From: CALBPI01 sp039033995
GTDB taxonomy: Bacteria; Pseudomonadota; Gammaproteobacteria; Steroidobacterales; Woeseiaceae
DNA length: 64,000 nucleotides
Reading direction: 5' to 3'
Assembly (NCBI GenBank): GCA_039033995.1
Contig: JBCCBP010000003.1
Location: 98,149-162,148 of the forward strand
Every line of letters starts with the position of its first letter. Positions within the stretch are counted from its first letter, which is position 1. The position numbers and the translations under genes are program-made. This document shows, piece after piece, positions 44,061 to 51,809 of the stretch. The notes below the pieces were generated by a model. The model had not been told where the DNA came from. It saw nothing but the letters and a program-made list of their open reading frames with translations, and searched no databases.

Positions 44061-44138
44061 GTGTGCGATAGTAACGAAAGTCGTCTAGTCTGAGTACGAA
44101 ACGATAGGACAGCGAACGCAATCACTGGAGGTGATGAT

Positions 44139-44825
44139 ATGAAGCATGTACGAATTGCGATAGCGCTGATCGGCGCTATGTTGAGCGCTTGTGGCGGTGA
44201 GTCGGAACCTGCTGTCGATTCGGATGCGGGCGATGCGCTCGTCGACGCTGCGTTGGCAGACGACGTCGAGACCACTGAATCGTTCGATGATCTACCGTTC
44301 GGCGAGTTCACGACGTCGCTGACTGCCGCCGAGGGCTCCGGCAAAGCACTATGCGATGCCGTGATCACACGCATCCTCAGTGACGAGCTGGCCAACATCA
44401 CGATCTCCCTGAGCGTCATTGGCGAAAGCTGCGACCCGACCGGTCTATGTGAATCCGACGACGATCGCAATGGCGATTTCAGTTACACCGGTGGCGTAGT
44501 ATCGGACGAAGAACCCGCTACGATGACGCTTGGCTACGAACCCCCAGGTATGACGGGTCGTGACGTATTGTGGATGTAAGACACCGTACTGAATCCCAGC
44601 CCAAGCAGTCGATTTGAGCTACTCGTTGATGGTGACGCTTACGACATTCAATCCGACGATTTACAGGGCATCGACGATCTTGGCAGTGGTCCGCACTTCT
44701 GGTCGATCGATCTTTCTGTGGCAGCCGATATCGTCAATGCCGCTGCGTTAACGAAGGCCAGCCAAACCCGTGCCCAGTTCTCCTACAACGGGCCTTGTGA
44801 GTTTCAAGCGGTCGTATTGCAGTGA
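44139..44825 (+). pseudogene. Lipoprotein gene interrupted by an in-frame TAA
   Basis: A strong GGAGGTGAT ribosome-binding site precedes the ATG, and the first 146 codons encode a lipoprotein (signal ending LSACGG; Cys19). The TAA at 44577-44579 ends the frame, yet the same frame continues open for 81 more codons to a TGA at 44823, with coding-like sequence (DTVLNPSPSSRFELLVDG, GPHFWSIDLSVAADIVNAA). Total length without the TAA would be 228 residues. Likely causes are a recent nonsense mutation or a base-calling error; programmed readthrough is possible but has no specific support. No family is recognised. Confidence 0.72.
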
Positions 44826-44943
44826 TGCCGACGACATATTTTGACGCCGGTATCGCCCGAAATATTGTCGAAAATGCTTACAGTGGTTCGAAAAATCAGC
44901 ATCGCGTTCTAGAAATAGTTTGCGAAAACAATAATTTAAAGGT

Positions 44944-44959
44944 TGGCATATCAATTGCT
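44944..44959 (+). promoter_or_regulatory. Sigma-54 promoter of the PEP-CTERM gene
   Basis: TGGCAT-ATCAA-TTGCT fits the sigma-54 consensus TGGCAY-N5-TTGCW exactly in spacing, including the essential GG and GC pairs. It lies 47 bases before the PEP-CTERM start codon. Other PEP-CTERM genes are known to be controlled by RpoN with the PrsK/PrsR two-component system. Confidence 0.72.
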
Positions 44960-45006
44960 TTATCTCTTGTGTTCTTTCCAAGAAAACACGTAGGGATGAC
45001 ATAACA

Positions 45007-45615
45007 ATGATAAGACGACTTTTACAAACGGTGGCGGCGGTGAGCCTCGTGTTTGCCGGCAGCGCACAGGCAACGGTCATTACCGAGCAAGGTGATACCG
45101 GCCAGTCGATTGCGACGGCGGACATTCTTTATGGTGGCACCACAGGTGTTAACGGTTGGCTCGCGAACTGCTGTGCAGACCTGTGGGGTTTCGGATGGTC
45201 CGGTGGCGATCTGACGATCGACACCGCTGGCTCCAGTTTTGATACGCAGCTGTTCCTGTTCGACGCGAATGGCATGGGACTGTTTGCCAATGACGATGGC
45301 CTGCCTGGCTTCCGTTCACGAATGGACTTGCTGGGTCTGGCAGCAGGTAACTACTTCATCGGAATCTCTGGCTACGACTTGGATCCCGTTTCTGCCGGTG
45401 GTTTCATTTTTCCGAATACGTTTACGGGCGTAGTTGGCGCAACCGGTCCGGGTGGCGCCTACGCGCTGAGCGACTGGCAACGTCGTAATAGCGGGCGTAG
45501 CAACGGCAGTTATAGGCTCAACTTCTCATCAGCGACAACGGCGGTTCCTGCGCCGGCGACGCTGGCATTGTTGGGCCTGGGCCTGCTTGGTCTGGGTGCG
45601 GCACGCCGCCGCTAA
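45007..45615 (+). CDS. PEP-CTERM sorting-domain protein
   Basis: About 202 residues. An N-terminal signal peptide (LLQTVAAVSLVFAGSAQA) and the C-terminal tripartite signal VPAPATLALLGLGLLGLGAARRR (motif VPAP, hydrophobic helix, Arg cluster) define a PEP-CTERM protein. Such proteins are processed by an exosortase and usually go to the extracellular matrix. The middle is beta-rich (SSFDTQLFLFDANGMGLFANDDG, similar to bacterial pre-peptidase-like folds). It has a sigma-54 promoter upstream and a clear terminator downstream, so it is a single-gene unit. No exosortase is in the window. Confidence 0.92.
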   Translation: MIRRLLQTVAAVSLVFAGSAQATVITEQGDTGQSIATADILYGGTTGVNGWLANCCADLWGFGWSGGDLTIDTAGSSFDTQLFLFDANGMGLFANDDGLPGFRSRMDLLGLAAGNYFIGISGYDLDPVSAGGFIFPNTFTGVVGATGPGGAYALSDWQRRNSGRSNGSYRLNFSSATTAVPAPATLALLGLGLLGLGAARRR

Positions 45616-45637
45616 TCGGCACTGCGTCTTTCGACGA

Positions 45638-45669
45638 TAACCCCGTCCTGTTTCAGGGCGGGGTTTTTT
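45638..45669 (+). terminator. Rho-independent terminator of the PEP-CTERM gene
   Basis: AACCCCGTCCTG pairs with CAGGGCGGGGTT across a TTT loop (12 bp, one G-U pair), followed by a T-run to 45669. It starts about 23 bases after the stop codon. Confidence 0.92.
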
Positions 45670-45787
45670 ATGCGTTAGTGAATGATCTTCGGAATCTGAC
45701 GCGTAGTCTCGTATGTCGCACGCAATTCCGGTGATTACGATGCTGATGAGTACCGTTGTCGACACATGGTTATCGACGAACGCTCAT

Positions 45788-45988
45788 TCAAAAAAGAGAG
45801 CTCTCCGACTGTAACGCCAGCCAAACACCTATAACGATCAGTCCGCCGCCCAGCGATAGGATCAGCGGTAACCCGTAATACCAGCAGACCGCTGCAGCGA
45901 CAGCCGTACCAACAGCAAACGCGGCTAGCATTTGCGCGAATGCGTTGGCAATCGCTTTGAATATGCCACCCAAAAAACTGTCTGACAC
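45788..45988 (-). CDS. Small membrane protein
   Basis: About 66 residues. The GTG at 45988 is preceded by GGGGAGAG at good spacing, whereas the longer frame from 46069 has a poor N-terminus. It contains two hydrophobic segments (QMLAAFAVGTAVAAAVCWYYG and PLILSLGGGLIVIGVWLAL) and a short N-terminal amphipathic piece (GGIFKAIANAFA). No family is recognised. It is separated by about 80 bases from the DUF2785 gene upstream on the same strand and may be cotranscribed with it. Confidence 0.6.
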   Translation of the reverse strand: MSDSFLGGIFKAIANAFAQMLAAFAVGTAVAAAVCWYYGLPLILSLGGGLIVIGVWLALQSESSLF

Positions 45989-46065
45989 GAAACACTCTCC
46001 CCGCCGTTTGTCGTGGCGACAGTATGCGTCGGTGGTGAGCTGGTGGTCAATGCTGCCGATCTTGA

Positions 46066-46971
46066 TCAAGGCAAGCTTGCCAGCGATGCCCGTACTATGG
46101 GCCTTAGTGACTCAAAGACCGGTTGCTCAGATTCCGCAATACTGGCGTAAATGCTTAACATAAAGGCGCGTGTATTGTGCAGGCGAGCGAGGCTGGATTC
46201 GCTTCCGTAGGCATTATCCCACGATTGACCGTCGGGTTCGGTTAGCGCACTGAACCTTTCAGCCCAGTCGTCGTCACTCATCACTTCACGCTGCATGGCG
46301 AATAGCACGGGTCGTGCCAGTCTGCGCGGTTCGCCGAACACATACGCGTGGCTGTGGTTCGCACCAACCTGACTCAATGCGGCATCGACCAGTGCGGGTA
46401 TGTCGGTATCGTTGATATGTGGGTTCAATACCAGCTGCATCAGCAGGTCAGCGCCATGCGCGACACCGTGACGCCAACCTTCTTCATCACTAAACCCGCG
46501 ATAGTCGATCACCTGACGTACGTAGTCCGTGGCGGTCGTGACAATCGCTGTGCGCTCGGCGTCAGAGAAGATATTGCCGATGCGATCGGCCCGCACAATC
46601 TCAGCGAGTGCCAACGACGCAAAAGGTTGCTGAAAGCCGTCATCATCCTGTGTTGTTAACTGCACTTGCAGCTTGCGGTTCAGCTTCTTGATCGTCTCGG
46701 CGCTGACTTTCTCAGACCGCAGCAGGCGTGCGAACCCGGTGTAACCGATGTCATCGCGGAGGAATGGATCAGATTCGCCGAGACAATCGCTTAGTGCGAG
46801 GGCTAGCGCGTCGGCTTCAGCATCGCCGATTGAAAACTGGTTGATCGCCAGTGTCTCAAGCGCAGCGTGACTGTACTGTGGCAGGCAGTCTCGCGTTTCG
46901 GCGTGCTGGGATATCGCGCAACAGCCTGCTGCGACCCAGACGACCGAAGCGGGAAAGGCGAGTATTCGCAT
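46066..46971 (-). CDS. DUF2785 family secreted protein
   Basis: About 301 residues. The ATG at 46971 opens a lipoprotein-like or weak signal peptide (MRILAFPASVVWVAAGCCAIS), preceded by GGAGA. The body shows DUF2785 features: LALALSDCLGESDPFLRDDIGYTGFARLLR near the start, then DEEGWRHGVAHGADLLMQLVLNP, and YVFGEPRRLARPVLFAM. DUF2785 has no known function. Cys at the signal end (AGCC) suggests lipidation. Confidence 0.82.
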   Translation of the reverse strand: MRILAFPASVVWVAAGCCAISQHAETRDCLPQYSHAALETLAINQFSIGDAEADALALALSDCLGESDPFLRDDIGYTGFARLLRSEKVSAETIKKLNRKLQVQLTTQDDDGFQQPFASLALAEIVRADRIGNIFSDAERTAIVTTATDYVRQVIDYRGFSDEEGWRHGVAHGADLLMQLVLNPHINDTDIPALVDAALSQVGANHSHAYVFGEPRRLARPVLFAMQREVMSDDDWAERFSALTEPDGQSWDNAYGSESSLARLHNTRAFMLSIYASIAESEQPVFESLRPIVRASLASLP

Positions 46972-47178
46972 TGGCACGGTTCTCCGTTGAGGCCTGTCAG
47001 CAGTCTGCCTCAAAACCGTGGCGCAACATATGCCAAAAATCGCACAGTGTTCGGCTTGGTAATGGCGTGCGCAGTGCTCGGGTCACGTTGCGATCAAACA
47101 GCGCTCCATGACTGTGAATCCCTGCTGCGGTTGGTGATCTGGCTCAGCGACGCCGCAGACAAGCCACCAGACAACGCG

Positions 47179-47574
47179 CTAGCTCTTGGGTCGGTGAATA
47201 CCGCAAATCTTGTGGCCATCCGGATCCTGGAAGTAGCACAGGTACATGGTGCCCATGTTGCTGTGTCGCGGGCCCGGCGGCTGCTCGATGCTCACCCCTC
47301 CATTCGCAATGGCGACGTCATGCAGCTCCTGAATCTGCTCGGGCGAGTCACATTTGAAGCCGATGGTCGAACCATTCGCGACGGTGACTGGCTCATCATT
47401 GATAGGCTCACTAATACTGAACGTCGAGCCGTTGTGAATGTAAAAGAGCCGCTTTTGACCGGTGTCGTTGGTGTGCTCCATCGGTTCTCTGGCACCGAGT
47501 ACGCCCAGTACTGCGTTGTAGAAAGCGCGGGTTTTCTCGATATCGCTACTACCGATCATGACATGATTCAGCAT
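47179..47574 (-). CDS. VOC family (glyoxalase-like) protein
   Basis: About 131 residues with GAGGA upstream of the ATG. The pattern MLNHVMIGSSDIEKTRAFYNAVLGVLG at the start and LCYFQDPDGHKICGIHRPKS at the end define one VOC module of the glyoxalase/bleomycin-resistance type, with candidate metal ligands His4 and the late Glu/His positions. It is cytosolic. The substrate is unknown. A 290-codon plus-strand open frame covers the same DNA and is rejected as a shadow. Confidence 0.87.
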   Translation of the reverse strand: MLNHVMIGSSDIEKTRAFYNAVLGVLGAREPMEHTNDTGQKRLFYIHNGSTFSISEPINDEPVTVANGSTIGFKCDSPEQIQELHDVAIANGGVSIEQPPGPRHSNMGTMYLCYFQDPDGHKICGIHRPKS

Positions 47575-47619
47575 GTGTATTCCTCTTTAACAATCAGTAC
47601 AAAGCGCCGTCCTGGTGGA

Positions 47620-48414
47620 TTAGCGCTGGTTAAACTCGATGAAGTATCCCGCATGTTTGCGGATGTTGATGACACGGCCATCGTTGAAAATCAGATACTG
47701 GCCCTTGATGCCGGCGAGTTTTCCCTCGATCTCCGGTAGCTTATCGAACGATAGACTCTTCACCTTGGTGGGGAATGTGTCGACTGGGTAGGTCAGTTTG
47801 CAGACATCCTGATCGTCGGTGACATACTGGCGATAAGTCTCGTCAAGCTCCGCCGTGATGTTTTGTTTCCGCTCCAGCAGGTCGTCCGCAGCGATTTCAT
47901 TCTTCAGCATCCGCTGCCAGTTGGTGCGATCCGTCAAAAAAGACTTCATTGCGACCTCGACAAGACCGGCCGTATATCGATTCGGGACTCGTGCGAAAAC
48001 AATCGCCTCGGACGCGCCCTGATCGATCCAGCGTGTGGGCACCTGCGAGTGACGGGTGATGCCAACCTTAACGGCGGAGCTCTTGGCAAGATACACGACT
48101 TGCTCTGTCAGGCAGTGCTTCTCAGCCCAGGCCATGTCCCGTGCCTCGCCTTCATGAGCGCGACACAGCTCCGGTCGTATGATGCATTCGCTCGCCTCTG
48201 GGGCATCGCGAAAGCACGGATAACAAAAGCCCTGCCCAAATGACTTCTTCGTTTTACGACCGCAATTGATGCAATTGATCTGACCGTCGAAGCGCATATG
48301 GATCGTCGTGCCAATTAGGCCATTCATGTCGACCTGCGCGTCACCCAGCGGTAGTTCATAGTGCACGACATCGTTTAGCGTGCTGCGCATCTTGCGGATA
48401 TTGCCGGTTGTCAT
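47620..48414 (-). CDS. DUF2797 family protein with zinc ribbon
   Basis: About 264 residues. A zinc ribbon is visible in INCINCGRKTKKSFGQGFCYPCF (CxxC-x15-CxxC). Downstream comes LTEQVVYLAKSSAVKVGITRHSQVPTRWIDQGASEAIVFARVPNRYTAGLVEVAMKSFLTDRTNWQRML, which is the DUF2797 core with a GIY-YIG-nuclease-like flavour. No function is proven. It lies 45 bases upstream of the VOC gene on the same strand. Confidence 0.88.
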   Translation of the reverse strand: MTTGNIRKMRSTLNDVVHYELPLGDAQVDMNGLIGTTIHMRFDGQINCINCGRKTKKSFGQGFCYPCFRDAPEASECIIRPELCRAHEGEARDMAWAEKHCLTEQVVYLAKSSAVKVGITRHSQVPTRWIDQGASEAIVFARVPNRYTAGLVEVAMKSFLTDRTNWQRMLKNEIAADDLLERKQNITAELDETYRQYVTDDQDVCKLTYPVDTFPTKVKSLSFDKLPEIEGKLAGIKGQYLIFNDGRVINIRKHAGYFIEFNQR

Positions 48415-48580
48415 TGTGTGGTCGAAGACTCGTGTCCAAATAATGAAGAACGCATTCTAACGGATTTCAGGGATCTGCATCATCGTGACGTCGGTTGTTG
48501 CTGATCTGCCTTTTGCCTTGCGCACAACGCTCGGCCATTATCGGGAAGAGCGTCCGATGGCGGGGCGCAATAGGTGGTGC

Positions 48581-50410
48581 ATGTTTCGTTTCTTTGAATC
48601 CAGAATAGACCCGTATCCTAAGGCCGCACCGACCCGACCGCCGGCCGAATTGCTAGGTTTTTGCTGGCGCTACACGCGGTCTGTCGTTGGCTGGCTCGCG
48701 CTGATGGCATGCCTGAGTGCTTTCATCGCCGTCGGCGAAGTGGCGTTGTTCGGATTCCTCGGCTCTCTGGTTGACTGGCTGTCGACGGCTGATCGAACGG
48801 ATTTCATGGCGCGTGAGGGTACGCGCCTCGCCTGGATGGGCGCTTTTCTGCTGCTCGTGCTACCTGCTGCTGTCTTGTTGCAGGCGCTCGTGATCCATCA
48901 GACCCTGCTGGGCAATTATCCGATGATTGGCCGCTGGCAAATGCATCGCTATTTGTTAGGCCAGAGTCTGTCTTTTTTCTCAGATGAGTTTGCCGGTCGC
49001 GTCGCTACAAAAGTGATGCAAACAGCACTGGCGGTGCGCGAGACCGTCATGAAGGTGACGGATGTATTGGTGTATGTGTCGGTCTATTTCATCGCGGTCG
49101 TCGTCATGGTAGCGCAATCCGATTGGCGACTATCCTTGCCGTTGATCATCTGGTTCATGCTGTATGCGTCAGCCGTCCGTTTTTTTGTACCGCGACTCGC
49201 TGCAGTGAGTCGGGAGCAGGCCGATGCGCGTTCTCTGATGACCGGGCGTATCGTCGATAGCTACACCAATATCATGACCGTCAAACTGTTCTCGCATGCC
49301 GGCCGCGAAGCGCATTACGCGAAAGAGGGTATGGATGGATTTCTGCAGACCGTGCATCAGCAGATGCGGCTGGTCACGATGATGCAGAGCTGCATTTACT
49401 TCAATAATGCTGTGCTGGTGTTCGCCATTGCGGCGCTGTCGATCTGGTTGTGGTTGCAGGCGGCAGTGTCCGTCGGTGCGATCGCAATCGCAGTCGCACT
49501 GGCGTTGCGACTGAATGGTATGTCGCAGTGGATCATGTGGGAAGTTTCCGCCTTGTTCGAAAACATTGGCGTCGTGCACGACGGTGCCAGCATGATGTCA
49601 CGCGAGCGGGAAGTGACCGATGCAACGACCGCGGACCCGCTGGATGTCACGCAGGGCCGCATTCAATTTGATGAAGTGCAGTTTCATTACGGCAAGGGCT
49701 CCGGTGCCATCGATCGTTTGTCACTGACGATTGAGCCGGGTGAGAAGATCGGCCTGGTCGGCAGGTCCGGCGCAGGCAAGACCACACTCACCAACTTGCT
49801 GCTGCGTTTCTATGATGTCGAGTCCGGTCGAATCGATATCGATGGCGTCGATATCGCGAGCGTGTCCCAGGATTCGTTGCGCGCACAAATCGGCGTGGTA
49901 ACGCAGGATACGTCCTTGTTGCACCGTTCTATCCGCGAGAATATCGGCTACTCGCGACCGGATGCCTCTGACGAAGCGATTATTGAGGCAGCTCGACGCG
50001 CAAAAGCCTGGGAGTTTATTGAGACGCTGACCGATCAGGCCGGCAGGGTCGGTCTCGATGCCTTCGTGGGCGAACGCGGCGTCAAATTGTCGGGCGGTCA
50101 GCGCCAGCGTATCGCCATCGCACGTGTATTCCTGAAAGACGCGCCTATCCTGATTCTCGATGAGGCGACCTCGGCGCTCGACTCCGAAGTGGAGGCAGCC
50201 ATTCAGGAGAGCCTGTTCGAACTCATGGCAGGTAAAACCGTGATTGCAATCGCGCATCGGCTGTCGACCATCGCCACGCTGGATCGATTGGTCGTGATGG
50301 ACGAGGGTCGCATCATCGAGACGGGTAGTCACGACTCCTTAGTCGCAGCAGGTGGTCTTTACGCGGATCTTTGGGCGCGCCAGTCTGGTGGCTTCATTGC
50401 GGGCGAGTAG
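48581..50410 (+). CDS. MsbA-type ABC exporter (fused membrane and ATPase domains)
   Basis: About 609 residues. Six membrane helices fill the first 330 residues. The ATPase carries Walker A GRSGAGKTT, the Q-loop VVTQDTSLLHRS, signature KLSGGQRQR and Walker B ILILDEATSALD. The size and half-transporter layout match lipid/drug exporters such as MsbA. It functions as a homodimer. The ATG at 48581 follows AGGTGG; upstream in-frame starts at 48485 and 48557 are possible. The cargo is unknown. Confidence 0.91.
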   Translation: MFRFFESRIDPYPKAAPTRPPAELLGFCWRYTRSVVGWLALMACLSAFIAVGEVALFGFLGSLVDWLSTADRTDFMAREGTRLAWMGAFLLLVLPAAVLLQALVIHQTLLGNYPMIGRWQMHRYLLGQSLSFFSDEFAGRVATKVMQTALAVRETVMKVTDVLVYVSVYFIAVVVMVAQSDWRLSLPLIIWFMLYASAVRFFVPRLAAVSREQADARSLMTGRIVDSYTNIMTVKLFSHAGREAHYAKEGMDGFLQTVHQQMRLVTMMQSCIYFNNAVLVFAIAALSIWLWLQAAVSVGAIAIAVALALRLNGMSQWIMWEVSALFENIGVVHDGASMMSREREVTDATTADPLDVTQGRIQFDEVQFHYGKGSGAIDRLSLTIEPGEKIGLVGRSGAGKTTLTNLLLRFYDVESGRIDIDGVDIASVSQDSLRAQIGVVTQDTSLLHRSIRENIGYSRPDASDEAIIEAARRAKAWEFIETLTDQAGRVGLDAFVGERGVKLSGGQRQRIAIARVFLKDAPILILDEATSALDSEVEAAIQESLFELMAGKTVIAIAHRLSTIATLDRLVVMDEGRIIETGSHDSLVAAGGLYADLWARQSGGFIAGE

Positions 50411-50449
50411 AACGGCGGTCGTTTGATAAGCCAACTTGTGTGGTTGCTG

Positions 50450-51034
50450 CTACGCCTGTGTTGCCAATGCGAGTCTGCGCCATCGACGCCGCAGCAGCCA
50501 CAGTGGGATCAGCATCAATAGCACGCCGAAAACAAACCCTTTGATAACAAATCGCAGCGTCATGCCGGTATCAATGTCGTGACGATGATTCCAGATCTCC
50601 ACGATTTTCCCGTCCTCAATGCGGAACACATTGATAATGGGAATATCGGTTGGGCCGAGGACCCAGCGACCGAAAAACGTCGTCGGTTCGAACCGCCATC
50701 GCCATCGCGTGGCGACTAGGTTGCCCTCGGCGATCTGGTAATCGTAGTCGACCTGCATATCGCCATGTGACCAGAAAAAGTCCGCGATATTCTTCTGTTC
50801 GACGGCGTTCTCTTGCAGATTTTTCTGATCGCCGATGTCATGCACGACGTAGCGATCGGCGACGAAATCGGCATAGCGATCGGTGTTGTTGCTATTCCAG
50901 AGTTGCTCATAAAAAGCGGTGGCGATCTGCTTGTTACGCGTCTGCAGGTCGCTAACCTCGTTGGTCTGAGCCAGTACGCTGGCACTCGCAAGGCTCAGTA
51001 CGATGGCGAGCTGTCGATACCGGAAGATTCTCAT
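50450..51034 (-). CDS. SnoaL-like protein with signal peptide and C-terminal membrane helix
   Basis: About 194 residues. The ATG at 51034 (GGGAG upstream) begins a signal peptide (RQLAIVLSLASASVLAQ). The mature part has the SnoaL-like/ketosteroid-isomerase fold pattern: NKQIATAFYEQLWNSNNTDRYADFVADRYVVHD and VFRIEDGKIVEIWNHRHD. A C-terminal hydrophobic helix with basic tail (GFVFGVLLMLIPLWLLRRRWRR) anchors it in the membrane. It is divergent from the GntR regulator 115 bases away and is its probable target. Confidence 0.82.
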   Translation of the reverse strand: MRIFRYRQLAIVLSLASASVLAQTNEVSDLQTRNKQIATAFYEQLWNSNNTDRYADFVADRYVVHDIGDQKNLQENAVEQKNIADFFWSHGDMQVDYDYQIAEGNLVATRWRWRFEPTTFFGRWVLGPTDIPIINVFRIEDGKIVEIWNHRHDIDTGMTLRFVIKGFVFGVLLMLIPLWLLRRRWRRLALATQA

Positions 51035-51137
51035 ATTCCGCTCCCTCAAAAGTAACAAACTACCACGAGCATTACTGTTCCGATGGTTCGCTGCATCGCA
51101 GGTGACTGAAAAGTTGCTATCTCCCACGTTCTTTCAT

Positions 51138-51157
51138 ATTGTATACAGTATGCAGAT
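51138..51157. promoter_or_regulatory. Candidate GntR/FadR-type operator
   Basis: ATTGTATACAGTATGCAGAT contains GTATAC at its centre and overlaps the start codon of the GntR gene at 51150. FCD-type GntR proteins often bind ATTGTATACAAT-like sites. Autoregulation and control of the divergent SnoaL-like gene are likely. Confidence 0.45.
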
Positions 51158-51800
51158 TGAGCAAACCAATATCAGTCAGGCCGTGAGTGGCGCAGTTCAT
51201 GAATTGATTGTGGATGGCAGCCTGAGCGACGGAGCCCGTATCAACGAGGTGCATCTTGCGAAACAGCTGGGTGTCAGCCGCACGCCGTTACGCGAAGCGT
51301 TGTGTCACTTGCAGGCAGATGGACTTGTGACCCAAGCGCCACGTCGCGGCTTTTTCGTACCGCCAATGACGTGCGAAGAGTTTCAACAGCTCTACACCAT
51401 CCGGCCTTTGCTGGACCCGGAAGCCCTGCGACTGGCTGGTTGCCCGGATTCGGCGACCCTCACCAATCTGGAGCGCTTGAATAACAAGCTAGTGAACGCG
51501 CGATCACCTTCGCGGGCTATCGATATCGACAATGCCTGGCATAGGCTGTTGTTGGCGGGCTGTCCCAATCGCGTATTGCTCGAATTCATCGAGCAGATCA
51601 TGACGCGAACCAGACGCTATGAGCATGCGTTGTTTCGCGAGACACAACATGTCTGGGTGGCGGGCGACGAACATGCGCAGATCATTGCAGCGCTGCAGTC
51701 CGATGACTTACGCGCCGCCGTGCGGTTGCTGCGACAAAACATGCAGACCGGCCATGAGGCCATTCTCAACTGGTTAAAAAAGCGCGAATCGCTTCACTAG
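51150..51800 (+). CDS. GntR family (FCD/FadR subfamily) transcriptional regulator
   Basis: About 216 residues. The winged helix is ISQAVSGAVHELIVDGSLSDGARINEVHLAKQLGVSRTPLREALCHLQADGLVTQAPRRGFFV. The rest is an all-helical FCD domain that normally binds carboxylic-acid ligands through metal (H in DNAWHRLLL and DEHAQIIAAL). It is divergent from the SnoaL-like gene and 9 bases before a serine hydrolase gene on the same strand, both likely targets. The ATG at 51150 is preferred; longer frames run into the intergenic region. Confidence 0.9.
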   Translation: MQIEQTNISQAVSGAVHELIVDGSLSDGARINEVHLAKQLGVSRTPLREALCHLQADGLVTQAPRRGFFVPPMTCEEFQQLYTIRPLLDPEALRLAGCPDSATLTNLERLNNKLVNARSPSRAIDIDNAWHRLLLAGCPNRVLLEFIEQIMTRTRRYEHALFRETQHVWVAGDEHAQIIAALQSDDLRAAVRLLRQNMQTGHEAILNWLKKRESLH

Positions 51801-51809
51801 GAAGAAAAG

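Noticed and set aside
46050..46082. CTTGATCAAG and GGCAAGCTTGCC palindromes as FNR site or terminator
   Set aside because: The first lacks the four-base spacer of an FNR box, and neither has a T-run; they lie at the end of the DUF2785 gene.
46867..47739. A 290-codon plus-strand open frame
   Set aside because: It covers three well-supported minus-strand genes or their ends (DUF2785, VOC, DUF2797).
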